Translations under genes and position numbers: made by a program
From: Bacteroides fragilis
GTDB lineage: Bacteria; Bacteroidota; Bacteroidia; Bacteroidales; Bacteroidaceae
NCBI RefSeq assembly: GCF_002849695.1
Contig: NZ_CP018937.1
Span: 2,728,001-2,792,000 of the forward strand
Direction: 5' to 3'
Length of the DNA: 64,000 nucleotides
The notes under the pieces: generated by a model
Told to the model about the DNA's origin: nothing
Databases searched by the model: none
The model's input: the letters and a program-made list of their open reading frames with translations, nothing else
In this document: positions 17,094 through 26,400 of the stretch, one piece after another
Layout: each line of letters starts with the position of its first letter
How positions within the stretch are numbered: the first letter of the stretch is position 1

Positions 17094-17456
17094 ATGACAC
17101 GAGGAACCATCATCATAGAGGACAACAGGGTCAGCGTAACCGGTAACGGGGTATGGATGACCGCCACAGAAATCGCCGGGCTGTTCCACACGGGCGTCCC
17201 GGCAGTGAACGCCGCCATCAGAGCCGTCCGCAAGCCGGACGTGCTGAACGACTACGAGGTGTGCCGCTACATGCGGCTTGAAAACGGGCTGCACGCGGAT
17301 GTTTACTCGCTTGAAATCATCATCCCCGTCGCCTTCCGGCTGAACACCTACCATGCGCACGTGTTCCGCACGTGGCTGGTAGGCAAGGCACTCACGAAGG
17401 AAAAGCGGCAGGCATACGTGATGTTCATACAGAACGGAAAAGCCGGGTATTGCTAA
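17094..17456 (+). CDS. CTnDOT orf2-type protein (RhuM/KilA-N-like)
   Basis: A 120-aa protein from ATG 17094. The segment WMTATEIAGLFHTGVPAVNA resembles the DNA-contact part of RhuM/Bro-N-like proteins, and LNTYHAHVFRTWL matches the end of the RhuM-type domain. It occupies the orf2 position next to int in CTnDOT; I know of no defined role for orf2. Possibly DNA-binding. Confidence 0.65.
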   Translation: MTRGTIIIEDNRVSVTGNGVWMTATEIAGLFHTGVPAVNAAIRAVRKPDVLNDYEVCRYMRLENGLHADVYSLEIIIPVAFRLNTYHAHVFRTWLVGKALTKEKRQAYVMFIQNGKAGYC

Positions 17457-17479
17457 ACACACATACATATAATTATAAA

Positions 17480-17520
17480 GGAAACGGACAGCCCGTATGG
17501 AGTTGCCCGTTCCCTTTTTT
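17480..17520. terminator. Terminator hairpin after orf2
   Basis: Imperfect inverted repeat (GAAACGGACAG ... TTGCCCGTTCCC, two mismatches) followed by a T7 run on the plus strand. It separates orf2 from the convergent HTH gene at 17533. Confidence 0.6.
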
Positions 17521-17532
17521 CATGCAGCCGCC

Positions 17533-17841
17533 TTATTCCATCGGCTTGCTGTAGTTCGCCTCCAGCAGCTCACGCAACCCCGATTCGGGGTAAAGCACCT
17601 TTCCTCCCAAAAGGATAAAGGGCAGCACCCTGTTGTTGCGGTACTCCTGCAAGGTGCGGCGGCTGACACGGAGCAGTTCCGCCACCTCCCTGTCCGTCAG
17701 GTAACGCTCCCCATCCAGCGGCGGACGGTAACTTTCCAGAAAGGCGGAAAGCCATTTCGAGCCTTTGCGCATGTTCTGCACGACGGAGGCAAGCGGCTCG
17801 TCCTCCATCGTAAACACTTCATTGTTCTCGTTCATCATCAT
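17533..17841 (-). CDS. Small HTH DNA-binding protein (CTnDOT orf2a/2b position)
   Basis: 102 aa from the first of three consecutive Met codons (17841, 17838 or 17835 possible). The C-terminal half has LTDREVAELLRVSRRTLQEYRNN, described by parts: a helix-turn-helix with RRTLQ, then VLPFILLGGKVLYPESGL, the wing-like end of MerR/excisionase-type domains. It shares this design with 17879, 18381 and 18741. Orientation is opposite to the excision operon, as in CTnDOT. Role unknown. Confidence 0.8.
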   Translation of the reverse strand: MMMNENNEVFTMEDEPLASVVQNMRKGSKWLSAFLESYRPPLDGERYLTDREVAELLRVSRRTLQEYRNNRVLPFILLGGKVLYPESGLRELLEANYSKPME

Positions 17842-17878
17842 TTCGGATTCAGTGGGTTGTGAATAATAAAAAATCAAA

Positions 17879-18172
17879 TCATTTTCCGCCGGGATAGAGC
17901 GTGCCGACAAGCGGAATGAGCCTTTTGACCTCCTCCGGCTTGTAATAGAACCTGCGGTTAATCTGCGAGTAGCCGATAAGCCGCCTGTCACGCAAGGTCT
18001 GCAACGTGCGCGGGCTGATCCTCAACTGCCCACAGACCTCCTCGCCCGTGAGCCACCTTTCCATCCGCCCGCCGTCGCTCCTGCGCCTCAGGGCGGCTAC
18101 CTTCTCCGCGAGGGCGTTGAAGGACGCCACCATCATCTCGAAGGTCTTTTTCTCGATAGATACTATTTCCAT
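17879..18172 (-). CDS. Small HTH DNA-binding protein (CTnDOT orf2a/2b position)
   Basis: 97 aa from ATG 18172; a Met two codons upstream is also possible. A coiled-coil-like N-terminus (SFNALAEKVAALRRR) precedes an excisionase-type HTH, WLTGEEVCGQLRISPRTLQ and LIGYSQINRRFYYKPEEVK. It is divergent from xis2c with about 200 bp between them, so it may share the regulatory region. Exact role unknown. Confidence 0.8.
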   Translation of the reverse strand: MEIVSIEKKTFEMMVASFNALAEKVAALRRRSDGGRMERWLTGEEVCGQLRISPRTLQTLRDRRLIGYSQINRRFYYKPEEVKRLIPLVGTLYPGGK

Positions 18173-18297
18173 AAGCAAAACATTTCAGAGTTTGCCGCAA
18201 AGGTAACGAAGCCGCCTTGCACACGTGCCGTTTCCCGCTAAAAGGCAGCTTGTTGCGCCGTCTGTCCGGTTTACGGAGCCATTATCCGTAAAAATCT

Positions 18298-18312
18298 TAC
18301 GTGAGCCACGTA
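18298..18312. promoter_or_regulatory. Palindrome upstream of the excision operon, candidate RteC site
   Basis: TACGTG-AGC-CACGTA, a perfect dyad 69 bp before the xis2c start. RteC is known to activate this operon by binding inverted half-sites upstream of its promoter; assigning this dyad as that site is inference. No full-consensus TTTG/TAnnTTTG pair is visible here, consistent with an activator-dependent promoter. Confidence 0.4.
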
Positions 18313-18380
18313 GTGAGCTGTTAAAGCCCCTTTGGTTTATTGCCGAATTTTGCCGCAGAAACCAAAAGAAAGGACTGAAT

Positions 18381-18737
18381 ATGAAAGTGATAACGATGGA
18401 AAGTTCCGCCTTCACCGCATTGACGGAACAGATAGCCGAGATAGCGGCACACGTGCGTGCCGTTTCCGGCGGGAGAAAGGAAGAAGCTCCCGACAGGCTG
18501 CTCACCACCCGCGAGGCGGCGCACCTGCTGAACGTGAGTTGCCGCACCCTCCAGCGCATGCGCAGCGAACAGCGCATCGCCTATGTCGTGCTGCGCGGCA
18601 AGTGCCGCTATCGGCAGTCGGAAATCGACCGCCTGCTCGAAGACAGCACCGTCACGGGAGATGCCGCGACACCGGAACAGATGAAACGCAACCACACGCT
18701 GCGCACGGGCGGCAGACCCAAAGGAAGGAGGACGTAG
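18381..18737 (+). CDS. xis2c: Excisionase Xis2c
   Basis: A 118-aa recombination directionality factor. The start at ATG 18381 follows the regulatory region. An HTH of excisionase type is seen: LLTTREAAHLLNVSCRTLQR, then IAYVVLRGKCRYRQSEIDRL, and a basic C-terminus (RTGGRPKGRRT). In CTnDOT, Xis2c and Xis2d bind attachment-site DNA with IntDOT to drive excision and also raise tra expression (known). First gene of the xis2c-xis2d-orf3-exc operon, 3 bp before xis2d. Confidence 0.92.
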   Translation: MKVITMESSAFTALTEQIAEIAAHVRAVSGGRKEEAPDRLLTTREAAHLLNVSCRTLQRMRSEQRIAYVVLRGKCRYRQSEIDRLLEDSTVTGDAATPEQMKRNHTLRTGGRPKGRRT

Positions 18738-18740
18738 GAC

Positions 18741-19091
18741 ATGGAACTGCTTACCCGCAACAATTTCGAGAACTGGATGCAGAAGGTGATGGAACGGCTC
18801 GACCGTCAGGACGAGATGCTGCTATCCATGCAGCCGTCCGGCAAAGCCCCGAACCCGATGGAAGGGATCAGGCTTTTCGACAACCAAGACCTGTGCATGC
18901 TGCTCCAGATCAGCAAGCGCACCCTGCAACGCTACCGCAGCATCGGCGCATTGCCCTACAAGACGCTCGGCAAAAAGACCTATTACAGCGAGGCGGACGT
19001 GCTGACGTTCCTCTCCGAACATGTAAAGGATTTCCGCAAGGAAGACATAGCCTTCTACAAGGCTCGTATCCATAATTTCTTTCAAAAATAA
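18741..19091 (+). CDS. xis2d: Excisionase Xis2d
   Basis: A 116-aa excisionase-type protein. The N-terminal helical segment (NNFENWMQKVMERLDRQDEM) precedes an HTH, LFDNQDLCMLLQISKRTLQR, and a wing, LPYKTLGKKTYYSEADV. Same HTH design as Xis2c. Required together with Xis2c for excision in CTnDOT (known). Located 3 bp after xis2c and 19 bp before orf3. Confidence 0.92.
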   Translation: MELLTRNNFENWMQKVMERLDRQDEMLLSMQPSGKAPNPMEGIRLFDNQDLCMLLQISKRTLQRYRSIGALPYKTLGKKTYYSEADVLTFLSEHVKDFRKEDIAFYKARIHNFFQK

Positions 19092-19110
19092 CCATTAAAA
19101 CATTTTTCAG

Positions 19111-20700
19111 ATGGCAAAGAAAAAAGACGAAAAGGACGTGCTGGTTGTCCGTGACGAGAAGACGGGCGAAATCAGCGTGGTAGCCGGGCTGAACGCCGAC
19201 GGCTTCCCCAAGCGCATCCCCGCGAAAGCGGAGAACTCGCAGAGTTTCCTGCAATTCGACCGGCACGGCGACGTGCTGGACAACTTCTTCAAGAACTTCT
19301 TCCGGCAGTGCAAGGAACCCAGCCGCTTCGGTTTCTACCGTGTCGCGGCGGATCAAGCCGACAAACTGCTGGAGGTTATCAAGGACTTGCTGAAAGACCC
19401 CGACGGCAACAAGGAACTGCTTGCGCCCCACAAGGTGGACACCTCCGGCTACGAAAAGAAAGTACAGGAGGAGCAGTCCGCCGAAAAGCAGGAACAACCG
19501 GAACAGAAACAAGATGACGAACCTAAAAAACAGGAAGAACTGGAACAGAAAAACGAACAGAATCAGGAAAGCCCGCAGCAGACGCAGGGCAACCGGGGCT
19601 ACCGGCCCATCGACGAGAGCAAGATCAACTGGCAGGAGTTGGAGGAGAAATGGGGCGTGAAGCGCGACGACCTTGAAAAGTCGGGCGACCTTGACAGGAT
19701 GCTCAACTACGGCAAGTCCGACTTGGTGAGGGTGTCGCCCAATTTCGGCGGAGAGGCTTTCGAGCTGGACGCCCGCCTCTCCTTCAAGAAGGACGGCGAG
19801 GGCAATGTCAGCCTTGTGCCGCACTTCATCCGCAAGGAGCAGAAGCTCGACGAGTACAAGGAACACAAGTTCTCCGACGAAGACCGTAAGAACCTGCGCG
19901 AAACGGGCAACCTCGGCAGGGTCGTGGACCTCGTGGACAGGGAAACGGGCGAGATCATCCCCTCGTTCGTCAGCATCGACCGCAAGACGAACGAAATCAC
20001 GGATGTCCCGGCCAGCAAGGTGCGCATACCGGAGCGCATCGGCAAGACGGAAATCACCAAGCAGGAGCAGGGCATGCTGCGTGCCGGGCTACCCGTGCGC
20101 GACAAGCTCATCGAGCGCAAGGACGGCAGGAAGTTCGTCACCACCCTGCAAGTGAATGTGGAACAGCGCGGCGTGGAGTTCGTGCCGGGAACCGGCAGGT
20201 CGCCCCGTACCGCCCAAACGCAGGAAACGAAGAACAACCCCGCACAAGGACAGGCGCAGGGTACGGAGAATGCCGGGGGCACGAACAAGGAGCAACGCCG
20301 CAACACGTGGACGAACGCCGACGGCAGCATCCGCCCCATCAGCAAATGGAGCGGCGTGGACTTCACCGAACAGCAGAAAGCCGACTACGTGGCGGGCAAA
20401 GCCGTGAAACTGGAGAACGTGACCGACAAGCAGGGCTTCCACGCCACGATGTACATCAAGTTCAACCCGGAAAAGGGACGCCCGTACCGCTACGACACCA
20501 ATCCAGACAACGCGCAGAAGGTCGCGTCTTCCAACGAGAGCCGCACGCAGGTGGCGGTGAACAGCGAGGGCAAGACCAACGAGGCTACCAAGAACCTGAA
20601 GGAGCCGTTGCGAAAGGGACAGACCGCCCCGAAGGACACCGCACAGCAACAGCAGCAGGAGAAGCCGCAGAAGAAAACGGGCAAGGGCATGAAGATGTAA
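19111..20700 (+). CDS. Orf3 of the excision operon (DUF4099/DUF3945-type)
   Basis: A 529-aa hydrophilic protein. Residues 1-120 form an N-terminal domain; about 125-165 is a Gln/Glu/Lys-rich linker (EEQSAEKQEQPEQKQDDEP). A DUF4099-like part around IDESKINWQELEEKWGVKRD and repeated DUF3945-like units (GFHATMYIKFNPEKGRPYRYD at about 445) follow. Orf3 lies between xis2d and exc in CTnDOT and is not essential for excision there (from memory). Biochemical role unknown; DNA handling is plausible from context. Confidence 0.85.
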   Translation: MAKKKDEKDVLVVRDEKTGEISVVAGLNADGFPKRIPAKAENSQSFLQFDRHGDVLDNFFKNFFRQCKEPSRFGFYRVAADQADKLLEVIKDLLKDPDGNKELLAPHKVDTSGYEKKVQEEQSAEKQEQPEQKQDDEPKKQEELEQKNEQNQESPQQTQGNRGYRPIDESKINWQELEEKWGVKRDDLEKSGDLDRMLNYGKSDLVRVSPNFGGEAFELDARLSFKKDGEGNVSLVPHFIRKEQKLDEYKEHKFSDEDRKNLRETGNLGRVVDLVDRETGEIIPSFVSIDRKTNEITDVPASKVRIPERIGKTEITKQEQGMLRAGLPVRDKLIERKDGRKFVTTLQVNVEQRGVEFVPGTGRSPRTAQTQETKNNPAQGQAQGTENAGGTNKEQRRNTWTNADGSIRPISKWSGVDFTEQQKADYVAGKAVKLENVTDKQGFHATMYIKFNPEKGRPYRYDTNPDNAQKVASSNESRTQVAVNSEGKTNEATKNLKEPLRKGQTAPKDTAQQQQQEKPQKKTGKGMKM

Positions 20701-20759
20701 TCCAGTGTCCGCCACTAAATCCGAAGTAACATTTGTAAAATTCAAAACGACAGAAAAAT

Positions 20760-22850
20760 ATGAAGACAATCATTGCAGAAAAGCCGTCTGTGGCACGTGA
20801 GATCGCCCGCATCGTGGGCGCGACAAAGAGAGAGGAAGGATATTTCGAGGGAGGCGGCTACGCCGTGACATGGGCGTTCGGACACCTCGTGCAGCTTGCC
20901 ATGCCCGACGGCTACGGCATACGCGGCTTCGTCCGTGACAACCTGCCCGTCATCCCCGACACCTTCACGCTCGTCCCCCGTCAGGTAAAGACGGAGAAGG
21001 GCTACAAGCCCGACAGCGGCGTGGTGACGCAGATCAAGACCGTAGCCCGACTATTCAAGGAAAGCGAACAGATTATCGTGGCGACCGATGCAGGACGCGA
21101 GGGTGAGCTTATCTTCCGCTACCTCTACCATTATACCGGATGCACCACCCCGTTCGTCCGCCTCTGGATAAGCTCGCTTACAGATAAGGCTATCCGCGAG
21201 GGACTGCGCAACCTCGAAGCGGGCGGCAAATACGACAACCTCTATCTTGCCGCCAAAGCAAGGAGCGAATCAGACTGGCTTGTGGGCATCAACGGCACGC
21301 AGGCACTTTCCATCGCCGCCGGACACGGCACATATTCCGTCGGACGGGTGCAGACACCTACATTGGCGATGGTGTGCGCACGCTATTGGGAGAACCGCCG
21401 CTTTAGCCCCGAAGCCTTCTGGCAGCTCCATATCGCGACGGACGGCTGCGATGAAGGAACGGTGAAGTTTTCATCTTCCGAAAAATGGAAAGAGAAAGAG
21501 CCCGCGACGGAACTGTATAATAAGGTGAAGTCGGCAGGCACAGCCACTGTCACGAAAGCCGAACGCAAGGAGAAGACGGAGGAAACACCGCTCCTGTACG
21601 ACTTGACCACGCTCCAGAAGGAAGCCAACGCCAAGCACGGCTTCACGGCGGAACAGACGCTTGAAATCGCGCAGAAGCTCTACGAGAAGAAGCTCATCAC
21701 CTATCCGAGAACCGGAAGCCGCTACATTCCCGAAGACGTGTTCGCCGAAATCCCCAAGCTGCTCGCCTTCATCGGGGCTTTGCCCGAATGGAAAGGCAAG
21801 GTGCAGCCGAAAGCCGTACCGACACGCAGAAGCGTGGACGGTAGCAAGGTGACAGACCACCACGCCCTGCTCGTCACGGGCGAGAAGCCGCTGTTCCTCT
21901 CCAAAGAGGACAGCACCGTCTATCAGATGGTTGCCGGACGCATGATCGAGGCGTTTTCCGAGAAATGCGTCAAGGATACCGCCACCGTCACGGCAGAGTG
22001 TGCCGGAGTGGAGTTCACGGTGAAAGGTAGCGTCATCAGGCAAGCCGGATGGCGTGCCGTCTATGGCGAGGAGGACAAGGAGGAAACCGCCATCCCCGGT
22101 TGGGAGGAAGGCGACACGCTGACGCTGAAAGGCTGCTCCATCACGGAAGGCAAGACCAAACCCAAGCCGCTGCATACCGAAGCGACATTGTTGTCCGCTA
22201 TGGAAACGGCGGGCAAGGACATAGAGGACGACGCACTCCGTCAGGCGTTGAAGGACTGCGGCATCGGCACGCCCGCCACCCGTGCGGCGATTATCGAAAC
22301 GCTCTTCAAGCGCGGATACATGGAACGCTGCAAGAAGTCGCTTGTGCCGACTGAAAAAGGGCTTGCCCTCTACTCGGTCGTGAAGACGATGCGCATCGCC
22401 GACGTAGCCATGACGGGCGAATGGGAGAAGAATCTGGCACGCATCGAGCGCGGGGAGCTGCCAGCCGACACCTTCCGCAGGGAGATAGAGGCGTACACAC
22501 GCGAAATCACCTCCGAACTGCTCTCGTGCGACAAACTGTTCTCCCGCAGGGATTCCGGCTGCAAGTGTCCCAAGTGTGGGACGGGCAACATGCAGTTCTA
22601 CGGCAAGGTGGTACGCTGCGACAACGCGGAGTGTGGGCTGCCCGTGTTCCGCCTAAAAGCGAACCGCACCCTTTCCGACGACGAGATCAAAGAACTGCTC
22701 ACCGACGGGCATACGAAGCTGCTCAAAGGCTTCAAGAGCAAGCAGGGCAAGAGCTTCGACGCCATAGTCGCCTTTGACGGGGACTATAACACGACTTTCG
22801 TGTTCCCCGAAAGGAAAACGAGCAGGAAATTTTCAGGACGGAAGAAATAG
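20760..22850 (+). CDS. exc: Exc, topoisomerase III-like protein
   Basis: A 696-aa type IA topoisomerase. The Toprim domain begins KTIIAEKPSVAREIARIVG and carries DAGREGELIFRYLY near residue 105. The active-site Tyr lies in ITYPRTGSRYIPED near residue 318. A C-terminal zinc-ribbon (CPKCGTGN ... CDNAECGLPVF) is at about 603-625. In CTnDOT Exc relaxes DNA and is needed for excision in vivo (known). Last gene of the excision operon, 59 bp after orf3. The normal length indicates an intact gene. Confidence 0.96.
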   Translation: MKTIIAEKPSVAREIARIVGATKREEGYFEGGGYAVTWAFGHLVQLAMPDGYGIRGFVRDNLPVIPDTFTLVPRQVKTEKGYKPDSGVVTQIKTVARLFKESEQIIVATDAGREGELIFRYLYHYTGCTTPFVRLWISSLTDKAIREGLRNLEAGGKYDNLYLAAKARSESDWLVGINGTQALSIAAGHGTYSVGRVQTPTLAMVCARYWENRRFSPEAFWQLHIATDGCDEGTVKFSSSEKWKEKEPATELYNKVKSAGTATVTKAERKEKTEETPLLYDLTTLQKEANAKHGFTAEQTLEIAQKLYEKKLITYPRTGSRYIPEDVFAEIPKLLAFIGALPEWKGKVQPKAVPTRRSVDGSKVTDHHALLVTGEKPLFLSKEDSTVYQMVAGRMIEAFSEKCVKDTATVTAECAGVEFTVKGSVIRQAGWRAVYGEEDKEETAIPGWEEGDTLTLKGCSITEGKTKPKPLHTEATLLSAMETAGKDIEDDALRQALKDCGIGTPATRAAIIETLFKRGYMERCKKSLVPTEKGLALYSVVKTMRIADVAMTGEWEKNLARIERGELPADTFRREIEAYTREITSELLSCDKLFSRRDSGCKCPKCGTGNMQFYGKVVRCDNAECGLPVFRLKANRTLSDDEIKELLTDGHTKLLKGFKSKQGKSFDAIVAFDGDYNTTFVFPERKTSRKFSGRKK

Positions 22851-23013
22851 TATTAACTTTGCCACTGGTTCAGAGTAATGAATTGTTCTTCGATATCGGA
22901 TTACACTCATACTTTGGATTTAGTGGTGGCACTCGGAGGGATACCGAGTGCCTTTTCTTTCTCCTTTCCAGACGATTATCCCCGTCATTACCAATCCACT
23001 AAATTCCAAAGTA

Positions 23014-23466
23014 ATGAACAACAAGAAGAAAAACGAGGGTCAGACCGACTTTTCCTATTACGGTCTGTACCTGCTGGACTACCTCCGCACAAACAAGTTT
23101 GAACAGGCTTCCGACGATGCCTTCATCCGGGAGCGTGCCGACCGTGCCGCCGAAACGTATGAGCGTTCGCGGCTCGAAGGCTATCCGCCCGAAGGGGCGC
23201 AGGAGTTGGCGATGGACACGCTCCTGCGGGGGCTTCGCTATTCCAAGTACGCCATCCTCCGCGAAGTCGTGGAAAACGAGTTTGCCGGTGAAGTGCCGGA
23301 AAAGAAACGCGAAGCCTTCATCCGAAAACTGCTGCCGCCTGTCGGTAATGTATTCTCCGTCTATGACCTTTCGGACGACAACTTCGCCCTGTCGCCCGAA
23401 TACGACCTGCTCTATACGGAGCTGACGGGAGCCGTCGTCCTTTATATCGACGAGTATGGCGTTTAA
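23014..23466 (+). CDS. DUF1896-type protein
   Basis: A 150-aa acidic protein: [20 protein letters not shown] near the start and a helical middle. It matches the DUF1896 proteins that precede the large methylase-helicase in Bacteroides conjugative elements. The ATG at 23014 is preferred over in-frame starts upstream because it is followed by the conserved region. The stop overlaps the next gene by 11 bases. Function unknown. Confidence 0.75.
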   Translation: MNNKKKNEGQTDFSYYGLYLLDYLRTNKFEQASDDAFIRERADRAAETYERSRLEGYPPEGAQELAMDTLLRGLRYSKYAILREVVENEFAGEVPEKKREAFIRKLLPPVGNVFSVYDLSDDNFALSPEYDLLYTELTGAVVLYIDEYGV

Positions 23467-26400
23467 CCGCAAACAACGGCTGCGGGACAACATCGAGGCG
23501 ATACGGACGGCATTCATCCTTGAGAGGGAACGGAGGACGGCAACCGCCGAGGAACAAGCCATACTTCGGAAGTATTGCGGTTTCGGCGGGTTGAAGTGCA
23601 TACTGAACCCGGCAAAGGAACTGACGGATGCCGTGCATTGGGCGAAATCTGACCTCGAACTGTTCGCCCCGACGGTGGAGCTGTACAGGCTGGTGCGTGA
23701 ACACAGCAAGGACGAAACGGAGTACAAGCGGTACGTGGATGCCATGAAGCAGTCCGTGCTGACCGCTTTCTACACCCCGCCGGAGATAACCGGCACTATC
23801 GCGGATGTACTGCATGAACACGGCATACGTCCCGACCGTGTGCTGGAGCCGTCGGCGGGTGTGGGCGCATTCGTGGATGCCGTGCTGGAAAACAAGCCGG
23901 ACGCGGACATCATGGCTTTCGAGAAAGACCTGATGACGGGCAAGATATTGGGACACCTGCATCCCGACCAAAAGGTAAGGGTGCAGGGATTCGAGAAGAT
24001 AGAGAAGCCCTTCACGGACTATTTCGATCTGGCAATATCGAACATCCCGTTCGGTGACGTGGCTGTGTTCGACCCGGAGTTTACGGGAAGCCAAGACCCC
24101 GCAAGGCGTTCCGCACCGAAGGCAATACACAACTATTTCTTCCTGAAAAGCCTTGACGCGGTGCGTGAGGGCGGCATCGTGGCGTTCATCACCTCGCAGG
24201 GGGTGCTGGACGCACCGTCCAACGCACCCATACGCGAGTATATGATGCGTAATGCCAATCTGGTGGGTGTCGCACGCCTGCCGAACAACCTTTTCACGGA
24301 CAACGCGGGTACGGAAGTGGGCAGCGACCTTATTATCCTTCAAAAGAACAGCGGCAAGAATGGGGAGCTGTATTATAACGAGAAACTTTTCATGCAGACC
24401 GAACAGACCCCTATCGGCACTTCTGTAAACGGGTATGTATGGAGCATCAGTTCTCTTTCCAATACAGATTTAATCAGAGGCACAGACCCTTATGGCAAAC
24501 CTGCCTATCAACTTATACACCGGGGCGGCATCGGACAAATGGCGGATGACTTGCGGGAACATCTGAATATTGAGTTACCCCAGTTAGACATAGAACTATA
24601 TGAAATGCACAACCTGCATCCGGCACAGGTAAAAAACACAGTGACGGAACCCATTTTCACACCGGTTGTCACTCCTGAAATACAGCCTCTTACAGAAATG
24701 GCAGTGAAGCCCGAAGCGGTAACACCGCAGCCGGAGGAAGAAAAGCCGGAGATAGAGCCGCGCCGCCCCGATTATTCAGCAGGCGTGCAGCTCTCCCTGC
24801 TCGACCTTTGGGGCATGACCGAGGAAGTCCGCAAGCAGGAAGCACCCGCCAAGAAGAAAAAGACAGCGAGAAAGGAAAGCACGGCAAGGCGTATGTCCCC
24901 CAAACCGCAGGCGCAGGTTACGCCGAAGGTTACGACCGCACCGTCGCCGTCTGCCGCACTGCTGACGGAGAACAGGGACAGCCATGAAACAAAGTCGGTG
25001 AGTGTCGCAGCCAAAGCCGATCCGGATGATATTTACGCCACTTTGGATTGGGATACCAACCCGCCCATCAACGGCTTCTATGAAATGATGATGGACCTCA
25101 CGCCGGAGCGACGCAAGGAGCTTCGCAGGCTGGCGGCACAGCATCAGGAGAAACGGCAGCATGTCACGGGCGTGAAAGCCGCACCGGAGCAGGAAACACG
25201 GCGACCCAAAACACAGCCGGAAATTGCCGCCAATCCTGCCGCTCCCGCAACGGAAACGGCTGCAACCTCCCTTTTCCCCGAAATGGAAGCGGAAAAACCG
25301 AAGGAGGAACCTCTCTACCTTTCTCCCCGTCCGTTCAACGGTCTGCTGGAGCCGCACTACCGTGACGGCTCTATGGTACTGGATGCGTCACGCAATCTCG
25401 GCTATTTGAAAGACCTCACGCTTTACGGCGCGACATTCCAACCGCTTGACCTGACCGGCTACCAGAAGGAGAAAGCGATGTTGTATGTGTCACTCCGTGA
25501 TTCATACGAGCGGCTTTACCGCTACGAGGCGGAGTACCACGATGAAGGGTCTGCGCAACGCGGAGCGTTGAACACCTGCTACGATGAGTTTGTCATGCGC
25601 TACGGCAACCTCAACGCCAAGCAGAACGTGAAACTGGTGATGATGGATGCAGGAGGACGCGACATCCTTTCGCTGGAACGGGCGGAGGACGGCAGGTTCG
25701 TCAAGGCGGATATTTTCGAGCGTCCCGTTTCTTTCTCGGTGGAGAGCCATGCCAACGTCAGCTCTCCCGAAGAGGCGTTATCCGCATCGCTCAACAAGTT
25801 CGGCACGGTCAATCTTGATTATATGCGGGAGATAACCGACAGCACGGAGGAGGGATTGCTTGACGCCCTCAAAGGACGCATCTTCTACAACCCGCTCGTA
25901 ACCGGTTACGAGATAAAGGACAGGTTCATCGCCGGGAACGTGATAGAGAAGGCGGAGCGCATCAAGGCATGGATGGGCGACAACCCTGAAAACGGACGTA
26001 TGCCGGAAGTGAAGCAGGCGTTGGAGGCTCTGAAAGAAGCCGAGCCGCAACGCATCTCCTTTGAGGACCTTGACTTCAACTTCGGGGAACGCTGGATTCC
26101 GACGGGCGTGTACGCTGCTTATATGAGCCACCTTTTCGACACGGACGTGAAAATCGCCTACTCCGCAAGCATGGACGAGTTTTCGGTGGCGTGCGGCTAC
26201 CGCACCATGAAAATCACGGACGAGTTTTTAGTGAAGGGCTATTACCGGAACTATGACGGCATGCACCTTCTGAAACACGCCCTGCACAACACCTGTCCCG
26301 ACATGATGAAGTCCATCGGCAGGGACGAGCATGGCAACGACATCAAGGTGCGCGACAGCGAGGGAATACAGCTCGCCAACGCCAAGATTGACGAGATACG

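Noticed and set aside
15860..17233. Long minus-strand open frame (457 codons) across int
   Set aside because: It is antisense to the integrase, whose protein is fully recognisable; an effect of high GC composition.
18910..19866. Minus-strand open frame rich in Leu/Val/Phe
   Set aside because: Composition is the mirror of Glu/Lys-rich orf3 codons, with no family features.
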